The notes: generated by a model from the letters alone, not told the origin. A DNA stretch of 64,000 nucleotides from Xanthobacter aminoxidans (GCF_023571765.1 NZ_JAMJXC010000002.1:124001-188000), one strand, 5' to 3'; shown: positions 10,449 to 19,493, numbered from the stretch's first letter. Translations and numbers: made by a program.

Positions 10449-10532
10449 ACGGCGAGACCTGATAAATGCAGGATCCCGCCGGTCTCGTTGATCCGGTGGG
10501 CGCCTGAGCAGGCCTCTCAACGCTCAGACACG

Positions 10533-10567
10533 AACCGGGGAGACGGGACAACCCTCTCCCCGGTTTT
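10533..10567 (+). terminator. Rho-independent terminator after rpmA
   Basis: Perfect 11-bp stem (10533-10543 AACCGGGGAGA with 10555-10565), 11-base loop and TTTT at 10564-10567. It lies 84 bases after the rpmA stop and 26 bases before the next start codon. Confidence 0.9.
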
Positions 10568-10592
10568 CGTTTGTGCCCTTGAGGAGCCCGCC

Positions 10593-11222
10593 ATGACTTT
10601 GTGCGAATCCCAGTCCGGAGTGCCGCTCGCGGAGAGCTGTATCCCCGTCCTCGAAACCGAGCGGCTCGTGCTCCGCGCGCCGCATATCGAGGACGTTGCT
10701 GCCGTCGCGGAGCTCGCCAACAACCGCCGGATCGCGGAGATGACCGCGAACCTGCCGTTCCCCTACAAGCCCTCCGACGCCCACGCCTTCGTCGAGACGC
10801 TCGCCGCCGTGCCCGATGCCGCCACCTTCGGCGTCTTCCTCAAGGGCGAGGGCCGCATGGCCTTCGCCGGCATGGTCAGCTATGGCCGCCGCCCGCCTGA
10901 GCCCGCGCCGGAACTCGGCTACTGGGTCGGCGAAGCCTTCTGGGGCCGCGGCATCGCCACCGAGGCCGTGCGCGCCGTCATCGACTATGCCTTCTCCGAG
11001 ACCGATGTCTCGCTCCTCCTCGGCTCCGCCCGCGTGGTCAATCCGGCGTCGCGCCGGGTGCTGGAGAAGTGCGGCTTCCAGTGGTCCGGCGTCGGCCTGT
11101 GCCGCGTGAAGGCGCTGCGCGCCTCCGTGCCGGTGGACCAGTTCCAGCTGGAGCGGCGCACCTGGGCCTCCATCCGCGCCTGGGGCTCCACCGCCCTTCC
11201 CCGGCACCGCGCCGCGCACTGA
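10593..11222 (+). CDS. GNAT family N-acetyltransferase (RimJ/RimL type)
   Basis: 209 residues from the ATG at 10593, preceded by GAGGAG. The N-terminal strand [15 protein letters not shown] and the acetyl-CoA loop region [28 protein letters not shown] (about 107-134) are typical of the RimJ/RimL branch, which acetylates N-termini or small amines. The later [15 protein letters not shown] motif also fits. The substrate cannot be predicted. In related genomes a gene of this type commonly lies between rpmA and obgE; obgE is not here. Confidence 0.85.
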   Translation: MTLCESQSGVPLAESCIPVLETERLVLRAPHIEDVAAVAELANNRRIAEMTANLPFPYKPSDAHAFVETLAAVPDAATFGVFLKGEGRMAFAGMVSYGRRPPEPAPELGYWVGEAFWGRGIATEAVRAVIDYAFSETDVSLLLGSARVVNPASRRVLEKCGFQWSGVGLCRVKALRASVPVDQFQLERRTWASIRAWGSTALPRHRAAH

Positions 11223-11326
11223 CGCTGCGTCCGGAGTACCGCCTGCCTGAACTTGCGCCCGCCGCATCTTGCGCGGTGCGGCGGGGCGCGTATCAGGGGG
11301 CATGTCATTCCATCAAGGCCGCCGCC

Positions 11327-11854
11327 ATGTCGAAGAAGCACGATAAGCACGACAAGCACGAGGACATGCCCTATCGCCCCTGCGTGGGCCTCGCCGTGTT
11401 CAACGCCGCCGGCAAGGTGTTCGTGGGCCGGCGCCTCGGCGGGCCGGAGCATGTGGACGCCACCCATTCCTGGCAGATGCCCCAGGGCGGCATCGACAAG
11501 GGCGAGGAGCCCTATGCCGCCGCCTTGCGCGAGCTTTACGAGGAAACCTCGATCCGCTCGGTGACCAGGCTTGGCGAAGTGGAAGAGTGGCTCTCCTACG
11601 ACCTCCCCGGCCGCATCGCCGGCGAGGCCTGGAAGGGCCGCTACCGGGGCCAGACGCAGAAATGGTACGCCCTGCGCTTCACCGGAGCCGATGCCGAGAT
11701 CAACATCCTTCGTCCCGGCGGCGGCAAGCACAAGCCGGAATTCATGGACTGGCGGTGGGAGGAGATCGACGCGGTGGTCGACCTCATCATCCCCTTCAAG
11801 CGCGATGTCTATGTGGAGGTGGTGAAGCAGTTCCGCCGCTTCGCGCAGGGCTGA
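11327..11854 (+). CDS. rppH: RNA 5' pyrophosphohydrolase (Nudix)
   Basis: 175 residues. The short His/Lys-rich leader ([11 protein letters not shown]) precedes [11 protein letters not shown]. The Nudix box [20 protein letters not shown] (about residues 49-68) has the catalytic glutamates REL.EE. WQMPQGG before it and the later KWYALRF are RppH hallmarks. The enzyme removes pyrophosphate from triphosphorylated RNA 5' ends, which opens mRNA to RNase E, and also cleaves diadenosine polyphosphates. It lies 104 bases after the GNAT gene. Confidence 0.93.
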   Translation: MSKKHDKHDKHEDMPYRPCVGLAVFNAAGKVFVGRRLGGPEHVDATHSWQMPQGGIDKGEEPYAAALRELYEETSIRSVTRLGEVEEWLSYDLPGRIAGEAWKGRYRGQTQKWYALRFTGADAEINILRPGGGKHKPEFMDWRWEEIDAVVDLIIPFKRDVYVEVVKQFRRFAQG

Positions 11855-11857
11855 GCC

Positions 11858-12664
11858 TTACCCGGCCTGCGGGTGCGCCCCGTGCGGGTGCGATCCCGGC
11901 GCATGAGAGGGGCCGAGGTCGGGCGGGAACAGCCCGGCCTGGAAGCAGGTGCTCATGTGCTCCACCTTGGCGATGGCCCGCGCCGCCGCCACATCGTCCA
12001 GCACCTCCACCGCCGTCTCCTTGAACAGCGCCACCCAGCGGGTGAAGTGCTCCGGCTTCAGCTGGAGCGGGATGTGCGCGGCGAACGGCATCCCCGAATA
12101 GCGCGCCGTGCCGAGCAGGGTGCGCGACCAGAAGTTCTGCACGATCTGGTAGTGACCCGCCCAGTCGGGAATGGCACGGGCGAAGACCGGGCCGAGCAGC
12201 GGGTCTGCGGCAGCGCGGCCATAGAAGCTCTCCACAAGCCGCTTCAGATCATCCTCGGTGACGGAGAGCGCTGCGCCCGGTTGCTCGTTCAGCCCGCCCA
12301 GCGCCGCGCCGCGATCTTCCACCAACGCCGCCAGCTCCGGCGCGGCCGGGGCCTTGCGGTGCGCGACGTTCAGCGGCGGATCGAAGCGGGAAACGATGTC
12401 GCGCAGGGTGTGCTGGCGCACCCGCGCCATGGGGCGGTCGAGCACGAACAGGCCGTCCGCCACGCCCGCCTCCTTCGGGTTCGCCGCCTGGAAGGCCGTG
12501 AGCGCCGCGGCCATGTCCTCCCCCTCGCCCACATAGAGCGGCAAGGGCCGGCCAACGACGGCGCGGGTGAGGATGAAGAGGCCGGGACGGGCCGGCACGA
12601 CCTCGGCAGCGGTGAAGGCGTAGCCGGCGAAGTCGGTTGTCACCCGCTCAATGACCTCGCTCAT
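11858..12664 (-). CDS. Group III truncated haemoglobin fused to an N-terminal GIY-YIG-like domain
   Basis: 268 residues from the ATG at 12664. The C-terminal half (about 127-250) is a group III truncated globin: LVESFYGRAAADPLLGPVF, HYQIVQNFWSRTLLG, and YSGMPFAAHIPLQLKPEHFTRWVALF, where the His of AAHIPL is the expected haem ligand. Residues 1-120 are not globin. They include PGLFIL...LPLYVGEGEDM, which resembles the two strand motifs of the GIY-YIG fold, but the catalytic Arg expected next is missing. The tail is His/Gly/Pro rich. Globin function is probably O2, NO or peroxide handling. The start overlaps the stop of the small gene upstream (ATGA). Confidence 0.8.
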   Translation of the reverse strand: MSEVIERVTTDFAGYAFTAAEVVPARPGLFILTRAVVGRPLPLYVGEGEDMAAALTAFQAANPKEAGVADGLFVLDRPMARVRQHTLRDIVSRFDPPLNVAHRKAPAAPELAALVEDRGAALGGLNEQPGAALSVTEDDLKRLVESFYGRAAADPLLGPVFARAIPDWAGHYQIVQNFWSRTLLGTARYSGMPFAAHIPLQLKPEHFTRWVALFKETAVEVLDDVAAARAIAKVEHMSTCFQAGLFPPDLGPSHAPGSHPHGAHPQAG

Positions 12665-12867
12665 GGCGTCTTCTCCGGCACGAGGGCCTCGGCTTCGGCC
12701 GCCCCGGCCTCCGGCCGCTCCGTCTCGATCACGCGCAGGGCCGGGCCACCGGGCCGCAGCGGGTTGGCGCGCTTCTGGCCGGTCTTCTGCCATGGCGGCA
12801 GGAGGCGGATCGTGGTGCCGGGCACGATGCGCGGCATGATGGGCGTGTTGCCCTTATCCCACTTCAT
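12661..12867 (-). CDS. Small hypothetical protein coupled to the globin gene
   Basis: 68 residues from an ATG at 12867, with AGCAGGTG upstream as possible ribosome site. Its TGA overlaps the ATG of the globin fusion by four bases, the usual sign of translational coupling. The protein is basic and proline-rich (MPRIVPGTTIRLLPPWQKTG) with an acidic Ala/Glu tail and no membrane segment. I do not recognise it. It could be a partner of the globin fusion or only a leader reading frame. Confidence 0.5.
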   Translation of the reverse strand: MKWDKGNTPIMPRIVPGTTIRLLPPWQKTGQKRANPLRPGGPALRVIETERPEAGAAEAEALVPEKTP

Positions 12868-12972
12868 GGCGGGCACCTGCTGGCTGTTATATACGAACGG
12901 TACGAACGCCCCACCCGCGGCGCAAGGGTCCCGGAGCTTCCACAACGCTCATTTGTTGGGCTCGCCTGAAAT

Positions 12973-15042
12973 TCAGGCGGAATGCGCACCCTCTTCCGCC
13001 GCGCTCCCGGCCTCCGGTAGCCAGATGGAGAAGACGGCGCCCGATCCCGGCGGGCTTTCCACCGCCATGGTCCCGCCCGCGCGCTCGATGAGCGTGTAGC
13101 TGATGGAGAGGCCGAGCCCGGTGCCACCCTGCGGCTTGGTGGTGAAGAAGGGGTCGAAGACGCGGCCGATCCGCTCCTCGGGGATGCCCGTGCCCGTGTC
13201 CGCCACCTCGATGCCGACGCCCGGTTGCCGCCCGCGCGTCTCGTCCCGCGTGGTGACGGTGAGGGTACCGCCCTGGGGCATGGCGTGGACGGCGTTGACC
13301 ATCAGATTGATGAGCACCTGCTGCAACTCCACCCGGTTCATCATCACGAGGCGCGTGGCGCCGTCGGTGCGGGCGACGAGGATCTCGCTGCGCGAGAGCA
13401 GGTGCTGCACCAGCAGCAGCGCATCCCCCACCACCTCGCCCGGCGCCACCGGATCGAGATGGCCGGCGAATTCGGCGGGCCGCGCGAACTGCAACAGCTT
13501 CGAGACGATCACGTTGATGCGGTGGACCTGCTGGTCGATGAGGTTGAACTCGGTCTTCACCGGCCCCGCCGCGCTCCCTAGCACGTCGCGCGCCACATCC
13601 AGATTGCCCTGGATGACCGCCACCGGATTGTTGATCTCGTGGGCGACGCCCGCCGTGATCTCGCCGATGGCGGCGAGCTTCTCGGACATGACGAGCTGGC
13701 GCTGGGTGGCGGCCAGCTCGGCATTGGCGTCTTCCAGCTCGCGGGTGCGCTCGGCGACGCGGCGGTCCAGTTCTTCGGTCCACCGGCGCAGCTCCGCGTC
13801 GCGCTCCTGCAGCAGGTCCAGCATGTCGTCGAGGTGATGGGCGACGCGGCCGATCTCGTCCGAGGTCGCGGCGACGCCGGTGCGGGCGGACAGGGCGCCG
13901 CCCTCCACCGCGGAGATGGTGGCGTTCATCGCCTCCAGCGGCCGGAAGATGGCCGCCGCCCAGCGCAGCAGCACGGGGATCGCCACCATCGCCACCAGCA
14001 GGAAGCCCACCGCCACCGCGGCAAGGCTCGCCCGCTTGAGCGCGAGGAACGGCGCTTCCAGAAAGCCCACATAGAGCATGCCGATGCGCTTGCCGTGGCT
14101 GTCCACCACCGGCTCGTAGGCCGAGATGTACCAGTCGCTGACCACGAAGGCCCGGTCGAGCCACACCCGCCCCTCGCCCAGCACCGCGTTGCGCACCTCC
14201 TTCGACACGCGGGTGCCCAGCGCCCGCCGCCCCTCGAACAGGCGGACATTGGTGGAGACGCGCACGTCGTCCACGAACAGGGTGGCGGTGCCGGCCGAGC
14301 CCTCGGGCAGGCTGCCGGGGCGGTAGACGAGATCGTTGATGGTGTCGATGAAGTCGAGGTTCTGGTTGAGCAGCACGCCGCCCACCAGCGCCGCCCGACC
14401 GCCGCCCGGCAGTTCCACCGGCGTGCCGGACTGCACCACCATGCCCCGGTCCTCCGCCTCCCGGTTGGTCGGAACGGCGCCGGGGGTCGGCACGAGGGCG
14501 ATATGCGCGCGCGCCGCCAGTTGCGGCGAGAGGCGTTCCAGCTCCTGCGGGCCGAAGATGTCGATCTCGGTAGAGGCGGTGCCGGCGAGCGCCCGGCGCT
14601 CCACCGGCCACATCGCGCTCGCCTCGCGCGCAGCACCGGCGGGCGCGGCGGCGAGGCTGTGGCCATCGGCATCGATGAGATAGAGGAAATCGAGCCCCAT
14701 CGCCTTGCGCCGCGCATCGAGGAACGCGGCGAGCGCCGCATTGTCGCCGGCCCCGGTGACACGGGCGAAGGCCACCGAATCCCCCAGCGCGTGCAGCGTC
14801 TCGTCGGAGCGCTCGCGCAGCCGGTCGAGATACTGGCGGGCGATGGTGAGGTCGCCGTTCACCTTGGAAATGAGAAGCCGGTCGAACTGCCGCGTCCACC
14901 AGGTGACCACCAGCGCCAGCACCGCCGGCAGGATGATGAGGGTCGGCAGAAGAGCGATGGCGAGGAGCCGCATGCGCACCGAGCGCAACCGGGCGAGGAC
15001 GCCGCGCGGCGCATCGGTGGCTTTGCGCACAGCCTCAGCCAT
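12973..15042 (-). CDS. Cache-domain sensor histidine kinase (DctB/NtrB-like)
   Basis: 689 residues. TM1 (about 25-48) and TM2 (339-360) enclose a periplasmic sensor of about 290 residues, typical of a Cache ligand-binding domain. The conserved VVDSHGKRIGMLYVGF near 313-327 supports this. HAMP (360-412), coiled coil (412-455), HisKA with phospho-acceptor H468 in GVAHEINNP, and a complete HATPase (N box NLMVNAVHAM, DTGTGIP, FFTTK, GTGLGLSI) follow. The start overlaps the regulator stop by 8 bases (15035-15042), so the regulator gene comes first in the operon. It most likely senses the substrate of the nearby transporter at 16654-18354. Confidence 0.88.
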   Translation of the reverse strand: MAEAVRKATDAPRGVLARLRSVRMRLLAIALLPTLIILPAVLALVVTWWTRQFDRLLISKVNGDLTIARQYLDRLRERSDETLHALGDSVAFARVTGAGDNAALAAFLDARRKAMGLDFLYLIDADGHSLAAAPAGAAREASAMWPVERRALAGTASTEIDIFGPQELERLSPQLAARAHIALVPTPGAVPTNREAEDRGMVVQSGTPVELPGGGRAALVGGVLLNQNLDFIDTINDLVYRPGSLPEGSAGTATLFVDDVRVSTNVRLFEGRRALGTRVSKEVRNAVLGEGRVWLDRAFVVSDWYISAYEPVVDSHGKRIGMLYVGFLEAPFLALKRASLAAVAVGFLLVAMVAIPVLLRWAAAIFRPLEAMNATISAVEGGALSARTGVAATSDEIGRVAHHLDDMLDLLQERDAELRRWTEELDRRVAERTRELEDANAELAATQRQLVMSEKLAAIGEITAGVAHEINNPVAVIQGNLDVARDVLGSAAGPVKTEFNLIDQQVHRINVIVSKLLQFARPAEFAGHLDPVAPGEVVGDALLLVQHLLSRSEILVARTDGATRLVMMNRVELQQVLINLMVNAVHAMPQGGTLTVTTRDETRGRQPGVGIEVADTGTGIPEERIGRVFDPFFTTKPQGGTGLGLSISYTLIERAGGTMAVESPPGSGAVFSIWLPEAGSAAEEGAHSA

Positions 15043-16444
15043 TCCAGGCCTTCAGTTTGCGGTCCAGCGTCTTGCGCGAGACCTTGAGGCGGCGCGCCGC
15101 CTCGGCCCGGTTGCCGCCGGCTTCGGCCAGCACCTTCAGCATGTGCGCCTTTTCTACCGCGTCGAGGGCAGAACCGGGCGCGTCCTCCTCGTCGACGCCT
15201 TCGGGCACCACGTCGCGCGGAAAGTCGCCAAGGATCAGCGAGCGCTCGATCACGTTGCGCAGCTCACGCACATTGCCCGGCCAGGGATAGCGCGTGAGGA
15301 AGGCGAGCACCGGCTCGGTGAGATCGAGGGGCGGCACGCCGAGCCGGGCGCTCAGTTCGGCTATGAACAGATGGGCGAGCGGCGCCACGTCCTCCGGCCG
15401 CTCGCGCAGGGGCGCGAGGTGGATGTTCACCACATTGAGCCGGTAATAGAGATCCTGCCGGAAGCGGCCGGCCGCCACCTGCGCGGTGAGGTTGGCGTTG
15501 GTGGCAGCGACGAGGCGCACGTCCACCGGGACTTCCCGCTCCGCCCCCACCGGGCGGACCTTGCGATCCTCGATCACCCGCAGCAGCTTCGACTGCATGG
15601 CGGGCGGCAGCTCGCCCACCTCGTCGAGGAAGAGCGTGCCGCCCTGGGCATAGAAGAACAGCCCCTCGCGGGAGGAGGCGGCGCCGGTGAAGGCGCCCTT
15701 GAGGTGGCCGAACAGCTCGCTCTCGATGATCTCCGGCGCGATGGCCGCGCAATTCACCGGCACGAACGGCTTGGCCGCGCGGGCCGAGACGGCGTGCAGG
15801 GCGCGGGCGGTGACTTCCTTGCCGGTGCCGGATTCCCCGGTGATGAGCACGGTGGACGGCATGGGGCCCACGCGCTCGATCATGGCGCGCACGGCGCGGG
15901 TCGAGACGCTGTCGCCGGCCATCAGCGGCGCGGCTGCACCGGGCATGGCCTTCAGCTCACGGCGGAGCACGAAATTCTCGCGCATCAGCCGGCCGCGATC
16001 GAGGCAGCGGGCGATGGCGTTGAGGATCTGGTTGGAACGGAACGGCTTCAGCACGAAATCGGCGGCACCGGCCCTAAGCGCGGTGATGGCGGTCTCCAGA
16101 TCCGCGAAGGCGGTGATGAGGATCACGTCGCGATAGAAGCCGGAGCCGCGCAGTTCCTCCAGCCATTGCAGGCCGGTGCGCCCGGCCATGATGTTGTCGA
16201 GGATGATCAGGTCGAACGGCGCCGCCTCCAGGAGCCGCGAGGCGGTCGCGACATCAGGGGCCTCGGCCACGTGGCGGCAGCGCGTCTGGAGCATCCGCAC
16301 CAGGAAGTTCCGCATCCCCGGCTCGTCGTCCACCACCAGGATGGAGGCGCCGGCGAGGTGCGGGCTGAAGGCGACATCCTCCGACGCCTCGGGCGCGCCC
16401 TGTGGGGCGGGGTCGGGGATGGAAGGGGGCATCAGAGGGGGCAT
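15035..16444 (-). CDS. NtrC-family sigma-54 response regulator
   Basis: 469 residues. The receiver domain (about 33-150) has D39/D40 and phospho-acceptor D83 (ILDNIM). The AAA+ domain has Walker A GESGTGKE (203-210), the sigma-54 contact loop GAFTGA (250-255), and Walker B LFLDEV (271-276). The C-terminal Fis-type helix-turn-helix reads NRAEAARRLKVSRKTLDRKL. It activates polymerase carrying RpoN. Its partner kinase overlaps downstream, and the transporter gene upstream has a matching -24/-12 promoter with paired operator repeats, so regulation of that transporter is the likely job. Confidence 0.92.
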   Translation of the reverse strand: MPPLMPPSIPDPAPQGAPEASEDVAFSPHLAGASILVVDDEPGMRNFLVRMLQTRCRHVAEAPDVATASRLLEAAPFDLIILDNIMAGRTGLQWLEELRGSGFYRDVILITAFADLETAITALRAGAADFVLKPFRSNQILNAIARCLDRGRLMRENFVLRRELKAMPGAAAPLMAGDSVSTRAVRAMIERVGPMPSTVLITGESGTGKEVTARALHAVSARAAKPFVPVNCAAIAPEIIESELFGHLKGAFTGAASSREGLFFYAQGGTLFLDEVGELPPAMQSKLLRVIEDRKVRPVGAEREVPVDVRLVAATNANLTAQVAAGRFRQDLYYRLNVVNIHLAPLRERPEDVAPLAHLFIAELSARLGVPPLDLTEPVLAFLTRYPWPGNVRELRNVIERSLILGDFPRDVVPEGVDEEDAPGSALDAVEKAHMLKVLAEAGGNRAEAARRLKVSRKTLDRKLKAWNG

Positions 16445-16590
16445 CTTGAATCGGCCGTCCGTCTCGGACCCTCGCCGGCACGCGACAAAGGCCGTCCGCG
16501 AAAGACGATGGGCGTGACCTCAAGGTCCCCGGCCGCCTCGCCTGCTCTTCCCGGCATCCATTGCGCAAATCAGCCGGCTCCGCAAACCGG

Positions 16591-16634
16591 AAAAGGGCGT
16601 GCCCCGCTGCCCGGAGACCGGGGGCGGGGCACGC
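16591..16634 (-). terminator. Terminator after the oxalate/formate-type transporter
   Basis: Perfect 11-bp stem (16624-16634 with 16597-16607, GCGTGCCCCGC type) followed on the minus strand by CCTTTT (16596-16591). It separates the transporter from the regulator-kinase pair. Confidence 0.75.
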
Positions 16635-16653
16635 AGATCGAGCCGGGAGGGGC

Positions 16654-18354
16654 TCAGCGGAACAGGATCACCGCCTTCTGCAGGGTGATCCAGATGCCCC
16701 AGGCCAAAGGCACGCCCACCACCAGCCAGGCGAGCACCACCACGGGCAGCGCCGTGGCGCCGCTCGCCACCGGGGTCGAGGAGCGGGCGGAGGCGGCGAG
16801 CGGGCCGTCCTTGGCCTCTTCCTCGAAGTCCTCGAAGTCGGCGTGGGTGGCGTCCTCGCGGGCCACCTCGGCGGCCTTCTTCTTCAGCTCGTGGTCCTTC
16901 ATGTAGAGGTGCTCGGCCACGGGCTTCACCAGAAGGTTCGCGACGAGGCCGCCCACGAGCAGGCCGGAGAGGATGTACATGGTCTGGTCGTAGGCCGCCT
17001 GCTGGGGGATGCCCGAGGCGATCTGGTATTCGCGCAGATAGTTCACCAGCACCGGGCCGATGATGCCGGCAGTGGCCCAGGCGGTGAGCAGCCGCCCGTG
17101 GATGGCGCCCACCATGTGGGTGCCGAAGATGTCGGCGAGATAGGCCGGGATGGTGGCGAAGCCGCCGCCATACATGGACAGGATGATGCAGAAGGCGGCG
17201 ACGAACAGCACCACCGAGCCCATGTGCGCCAGCGAGGGGATCGAGGCGTAGAGAACGAAGCCCAGCACGAAGAACACCGCATAGGTCATCTTCCGCCCGA
17301 GCTTGTCGGAGAAGGAGGCCCAGGCGAAGCGCCCGCCAATGTTGCACAGGGACAAAAGCCCGGTGAAGCCGGCCGCGATGGCGGCGATCTGCGCCTTCTG
17401 GCCCGCGTCGAGCTGGGAGAAGGTGAGATCGAGGCCGATGAGCCTGCCGCCGAACACTTCCTGCAGCATGGGCGAGGCCATGCCGATGACGCCGATGCCG
17501 GCCGAGACGTTCAGGCAGAGCACCGCCCACAGCAGCCAGAACTGGGGGGTCTTCCACGCCACGTCGAGATGGACATGGCGGTGCGTGACCATGGCGTTGG
17601 CCGAGGCGGCCGGCGGGGTCCAGCCCTTGGGCGCCCAGCCTTCGCGCGGCACCCGGTAGCCCAGCGCGCCGCCGACCATGAAGACGAAATAGATGGCCGC
17701 CATGGCGAGGAAGGTCTGCCACACGCCCACCGAGGTCGGCGAGGCGAAATGCTGCATCAGCATGTTGGCCAGCGGCGCGCCGATCATGGCGCCGCCGCCG
17801 AAGCCCATGATGGCCATGCCGGTGGCCATGCCGCGCCGGTCCGGAAACCACTTGATAAGGGTGGAGACCGGCGAGATGTAGCCGAGCCCGAGGCCGATGC
17901 CGCCGATGACGCCGGAGCCGATCCACAGCATCCAGATCTGGTGGAGATAGACGCCCAGCGCCGAGATCACGAGGCCGCCGCACCAGCAGAAGGCCGAGAC
18001 GAGGCCCGCCTTGCGCGGCCCCGCCGTCTCCAGCCAGCCGCCCCAGATGGCGGCGGAGGAGCCGAGCAGCACGAAGAACAGGGTGTACATCCAGCCCAGC
18101 TGGGAGATCTGCCAGTCGCAGGAGGTGGCGAAAATGCCGGCGACGAAGCTCATGTCGGCCGGGCAGGCCACGGGCTTAGAGACGCCCACGGCGCGCGACA
18201 ACGGCAGCCAGAACACGCTGAAGCCGTAGGCCATGCCGATGCACAGATGAATGGCGAGGGCGGCCGGCGGCACGAGCCAGCGATTGAAGCTGGCGGAGGC
18301 GATGGTGCGCTCGCGGCTCAGGAATGGCGGCGGCGCAAAGGTGGTTACGCTCAT
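16654..18354 (-). CDS. MFS transporter, oxalate/formate antiporter (OFA) family, with fused C-terminal small-subunit helix
   Basis: 566 residues from the ATG at 18354, with GGAGGAGAC just before it. Twelve MFS helices are present. Family-type landmarks include GIGLGLGYISPVSTLIKWFPDRRGMATGMAIMGFGGGA (about 165-203). The protein is longer than typical OFA proteins: there is a Cys-containing external loop near 55-80, and after the last helix an acidic cytoplasmic stretch (EDATHADFEDFEEEAKD) and an extra membrane helix ending VLAWLVVGVPLAWGIWITLQKA. That last segment resembles the separately encoded MFS small subunit seen beside other OFA transporters. The substrate is probably a small carboxylate such as formate, oxalate or lactate. 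Confidence 0.85.
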   Translation of the reverse strand: MSVTTFAPPPFLSRERTIASASFNRWLVPPAALAIHLCIGMAYGFSVFWLPLSRAVGVSKPVACPADMSFVAGIFATSCDWQISQLGWMYTLFFVLLGSSAAIWGGWLETAGPRKAGLVSAFCWCGGLVISALGVYLHQIWMLWIGSGVIGGIGLGLGYISPVSTLIKWFPDRRGMATGMAIMGFGGGAMIGAPLANMLMQHFASPTSVGVWQTFLAMAAIYFVFMVGGALGYRVPREGWAPKGWTPPAASANAMVTHRHVHLDVAWKTPQFWLLWAVLCLNVSAGIGVIGMASPMLQEVFGGRLIGLDLTFSQLDAGQKAQIAAIAAGFTGLLSLCNIGGRFAWASFSDKLGRKMTYAVFFVLGFVLYASIPSLAHMGSVVLFVAAFCIILSMYGGGFATIPAYLADIFGTHMVGAIHGRLLTAWATAGIIGPVLVNYLREYQIASGIPQQAAYDQTMYILSGLLVGGLVANLLVKPVAEHLYMKDHELKKKAAEVAREDATHADFEDFEEEAKDGPLAASARSSTPVASGATALPVVVLAWLVVGVPLAWGIWITLQKAVILFR

Positions 18355-18433
18355 GTCTCCTCCACAGGTGTTTCCGCGCCAATTGACTTGACGCTTTTCG
18401 CGCAGCCGAAGCCGCGCGTGGCCCTGCTCCCTC

Positions 18434-18450
18434 AGCAAGGGCGGGGCCAA
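18434..18450 (-). promoter_or_regulatory. Sigma-54 promoter of the OFA transporter
   Basis: The minus strand reads TTGGCCCCGCCCTTGCT from 18450 to 18434. The GG (-24) and GC (-12) are correctly spaced for RpoN (consensus TTGGCACGNNNNTTGCW). Transcription would start near 18423, about 69 bases before the ATG. Confidence 0.8.
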
Positions 18451-18502
18451 CGGGGAGACATTCAGGTTTTCAATGACTTGATAGGAGCAGGCGCATCCGA
18501 TC

Positions 18503-18550
18503 TGGACAAAATGTCCATCCCGACGTCCGGCGGCAGGGTCAAAATGGCCA
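18503..18550. promoter_or_regulatory. Paired upstream activator sites for the NtrC-type regulator
   Basis: TGGACAAAATGTCCA (18503-18517) is a perfect 6-3-6 palindrome. A second copy, GGGTCAAAATGGCCA (18536-18550), matches it at 12 of 15 positions. The copies are 33 bp apart centre to centre, about three helical turns. They sit about 87 and 120 bp upstream of the predicted sigma-54 start, the normal place for enhancer sites of an NtrC-type activator. Confidence 0.75.
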
Positions 18551-18571
18551 TCCGTCTCGGTTTGCGGACGC

Positions 18572-18603
18572 AAAAAACCCCACGCAGCCGGGGCCGCGCA
18601 GGG
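18572..18603 (-). terminator. Terminator of the mosB-mosA operon
   Basis: On the minus strand an 11-bp stem with three G-U pairs (18593-18603 with 18578-18588), a 4-base loop and six T (18577-18572). It lies 42 bases after the mosA stop. Confidence 0.85.
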
Positions 18604-18645
18604 TCGGTGTCGGGCCATCGTCCCGCCGGGGGCCGAACGGGAAGG

Positions 18646-19482
18646 TCAGCCCTGCCGGGCGGCCGTGTGGACCAGCGTGCCCACGTGCTCGCCGCGCAAG
18701 GCGGCGGTGAGGCGGCCGGGCACGAGGCCGTTCACCACCTGAACCCGCTCGATGTGGCGTGCGGTGGCCATCACCTCGACCAGCGCGCGGTCGAAGGGCA
18801 GCGTCGCCGGGCCGTTGGCCTTGGCGAGCTCGGCATAGCTCGTCTCGGGGATCAGCTCGGCCTTGGCCCCGTCCGCGCCGTTGGGATCGGCGGTGAAGAC
18901 GCCGTCCACGTCCTCGACGATGGTGAGGCCGGCCGCGCCCAGCGCATCAGCGAGCAGGAAGGCGCCGGTGTCGGCCCGGTGGACCGGGAGGCGGCTGCCC
19001 GGGAACTCGTGATGGTGATAGGGCGGGAACGCGCTGCCCACCACCGCGCGGGTGGCCGTGAGGTGGATGGCGAGCTGGCTCGCGATGGTCGGGTGCTCGA
19101 TGTAGGAGACCCCCTCCGGCGCCAGCAGCGAGGCGAGAATGTGGCCGTTCTGGCCGGCCTCGGTGGCGGCGAGCGGGGCGAGCGAGCCCACCGGCAGGCC
19201 GAGGTCGAGGCCGACGCCGTAGAGGTGGCGGGCGCGCACCCCGGCGCCGGTGAGGATCAGCAGGCGATGCTCGGGCAGCACCTTGCGGATCTCCTCCACG
19301 ATGGGAAGGATCGCCGCGGCGCCCTTGTCCATGATGGACCGGCCGCCGATCTTCACCACCTGCAGCCAGGGCAGGAGGCGGATGGGACGCACGCCGGCCA
19401 CAGGCCGGGTCAGCGCGCCGTCGAGGAGGGTCTGGCTCGCGAGCGGCGAGGCGACGTGCTTGATGGTCGAAGCTTCAGTCAT
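18646..19482 (-). CDS. mosA: Molybdenum storage protein subunit alpha
   Basis: 278 residues, close to the 276 of Azotobacter MosA, which it matches very closely as I recall that sequence: [94 protein letters not shown] and [27 protein letters not shown]. The fold is that of amino-acid/UMP kinases. MosA and MosB form a hexameric cage (alpha3beta3) that packs polynuclear molybdate or tungstate clusters using ATP. The PPYHHHE loop supplies cluster-binding histidines. The ATG at 19482 lies 11 bases after the mosB stop. Confidence 0.95.
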   Translation of the reverse strand: MTEASTIKHVASPLASQTLLDGALTRPVAGVRPIRLLPWLQVVKIGGRSIMDKGAAAILPIVEEIRKVLPEHRLLILTGAGVRARHLYGVGLDLGLPVGSLAPLAATEAGQNGHILASLLAPEGVSYIEHPTIASQLAIHLTATRAVVGSAFPPYHHHEFPGSRLPVHRADTGAFLLADALGAAGLTIVEDVDGVFTADPNGADGAKAELIPETSYAELAKANGPATLPFDRALVEVMATARHIERVQVVNGLVPGRLTAALRGEHVGTLVHTAARQG

Positions 19483-19493
19483 GATCGTGCCTC

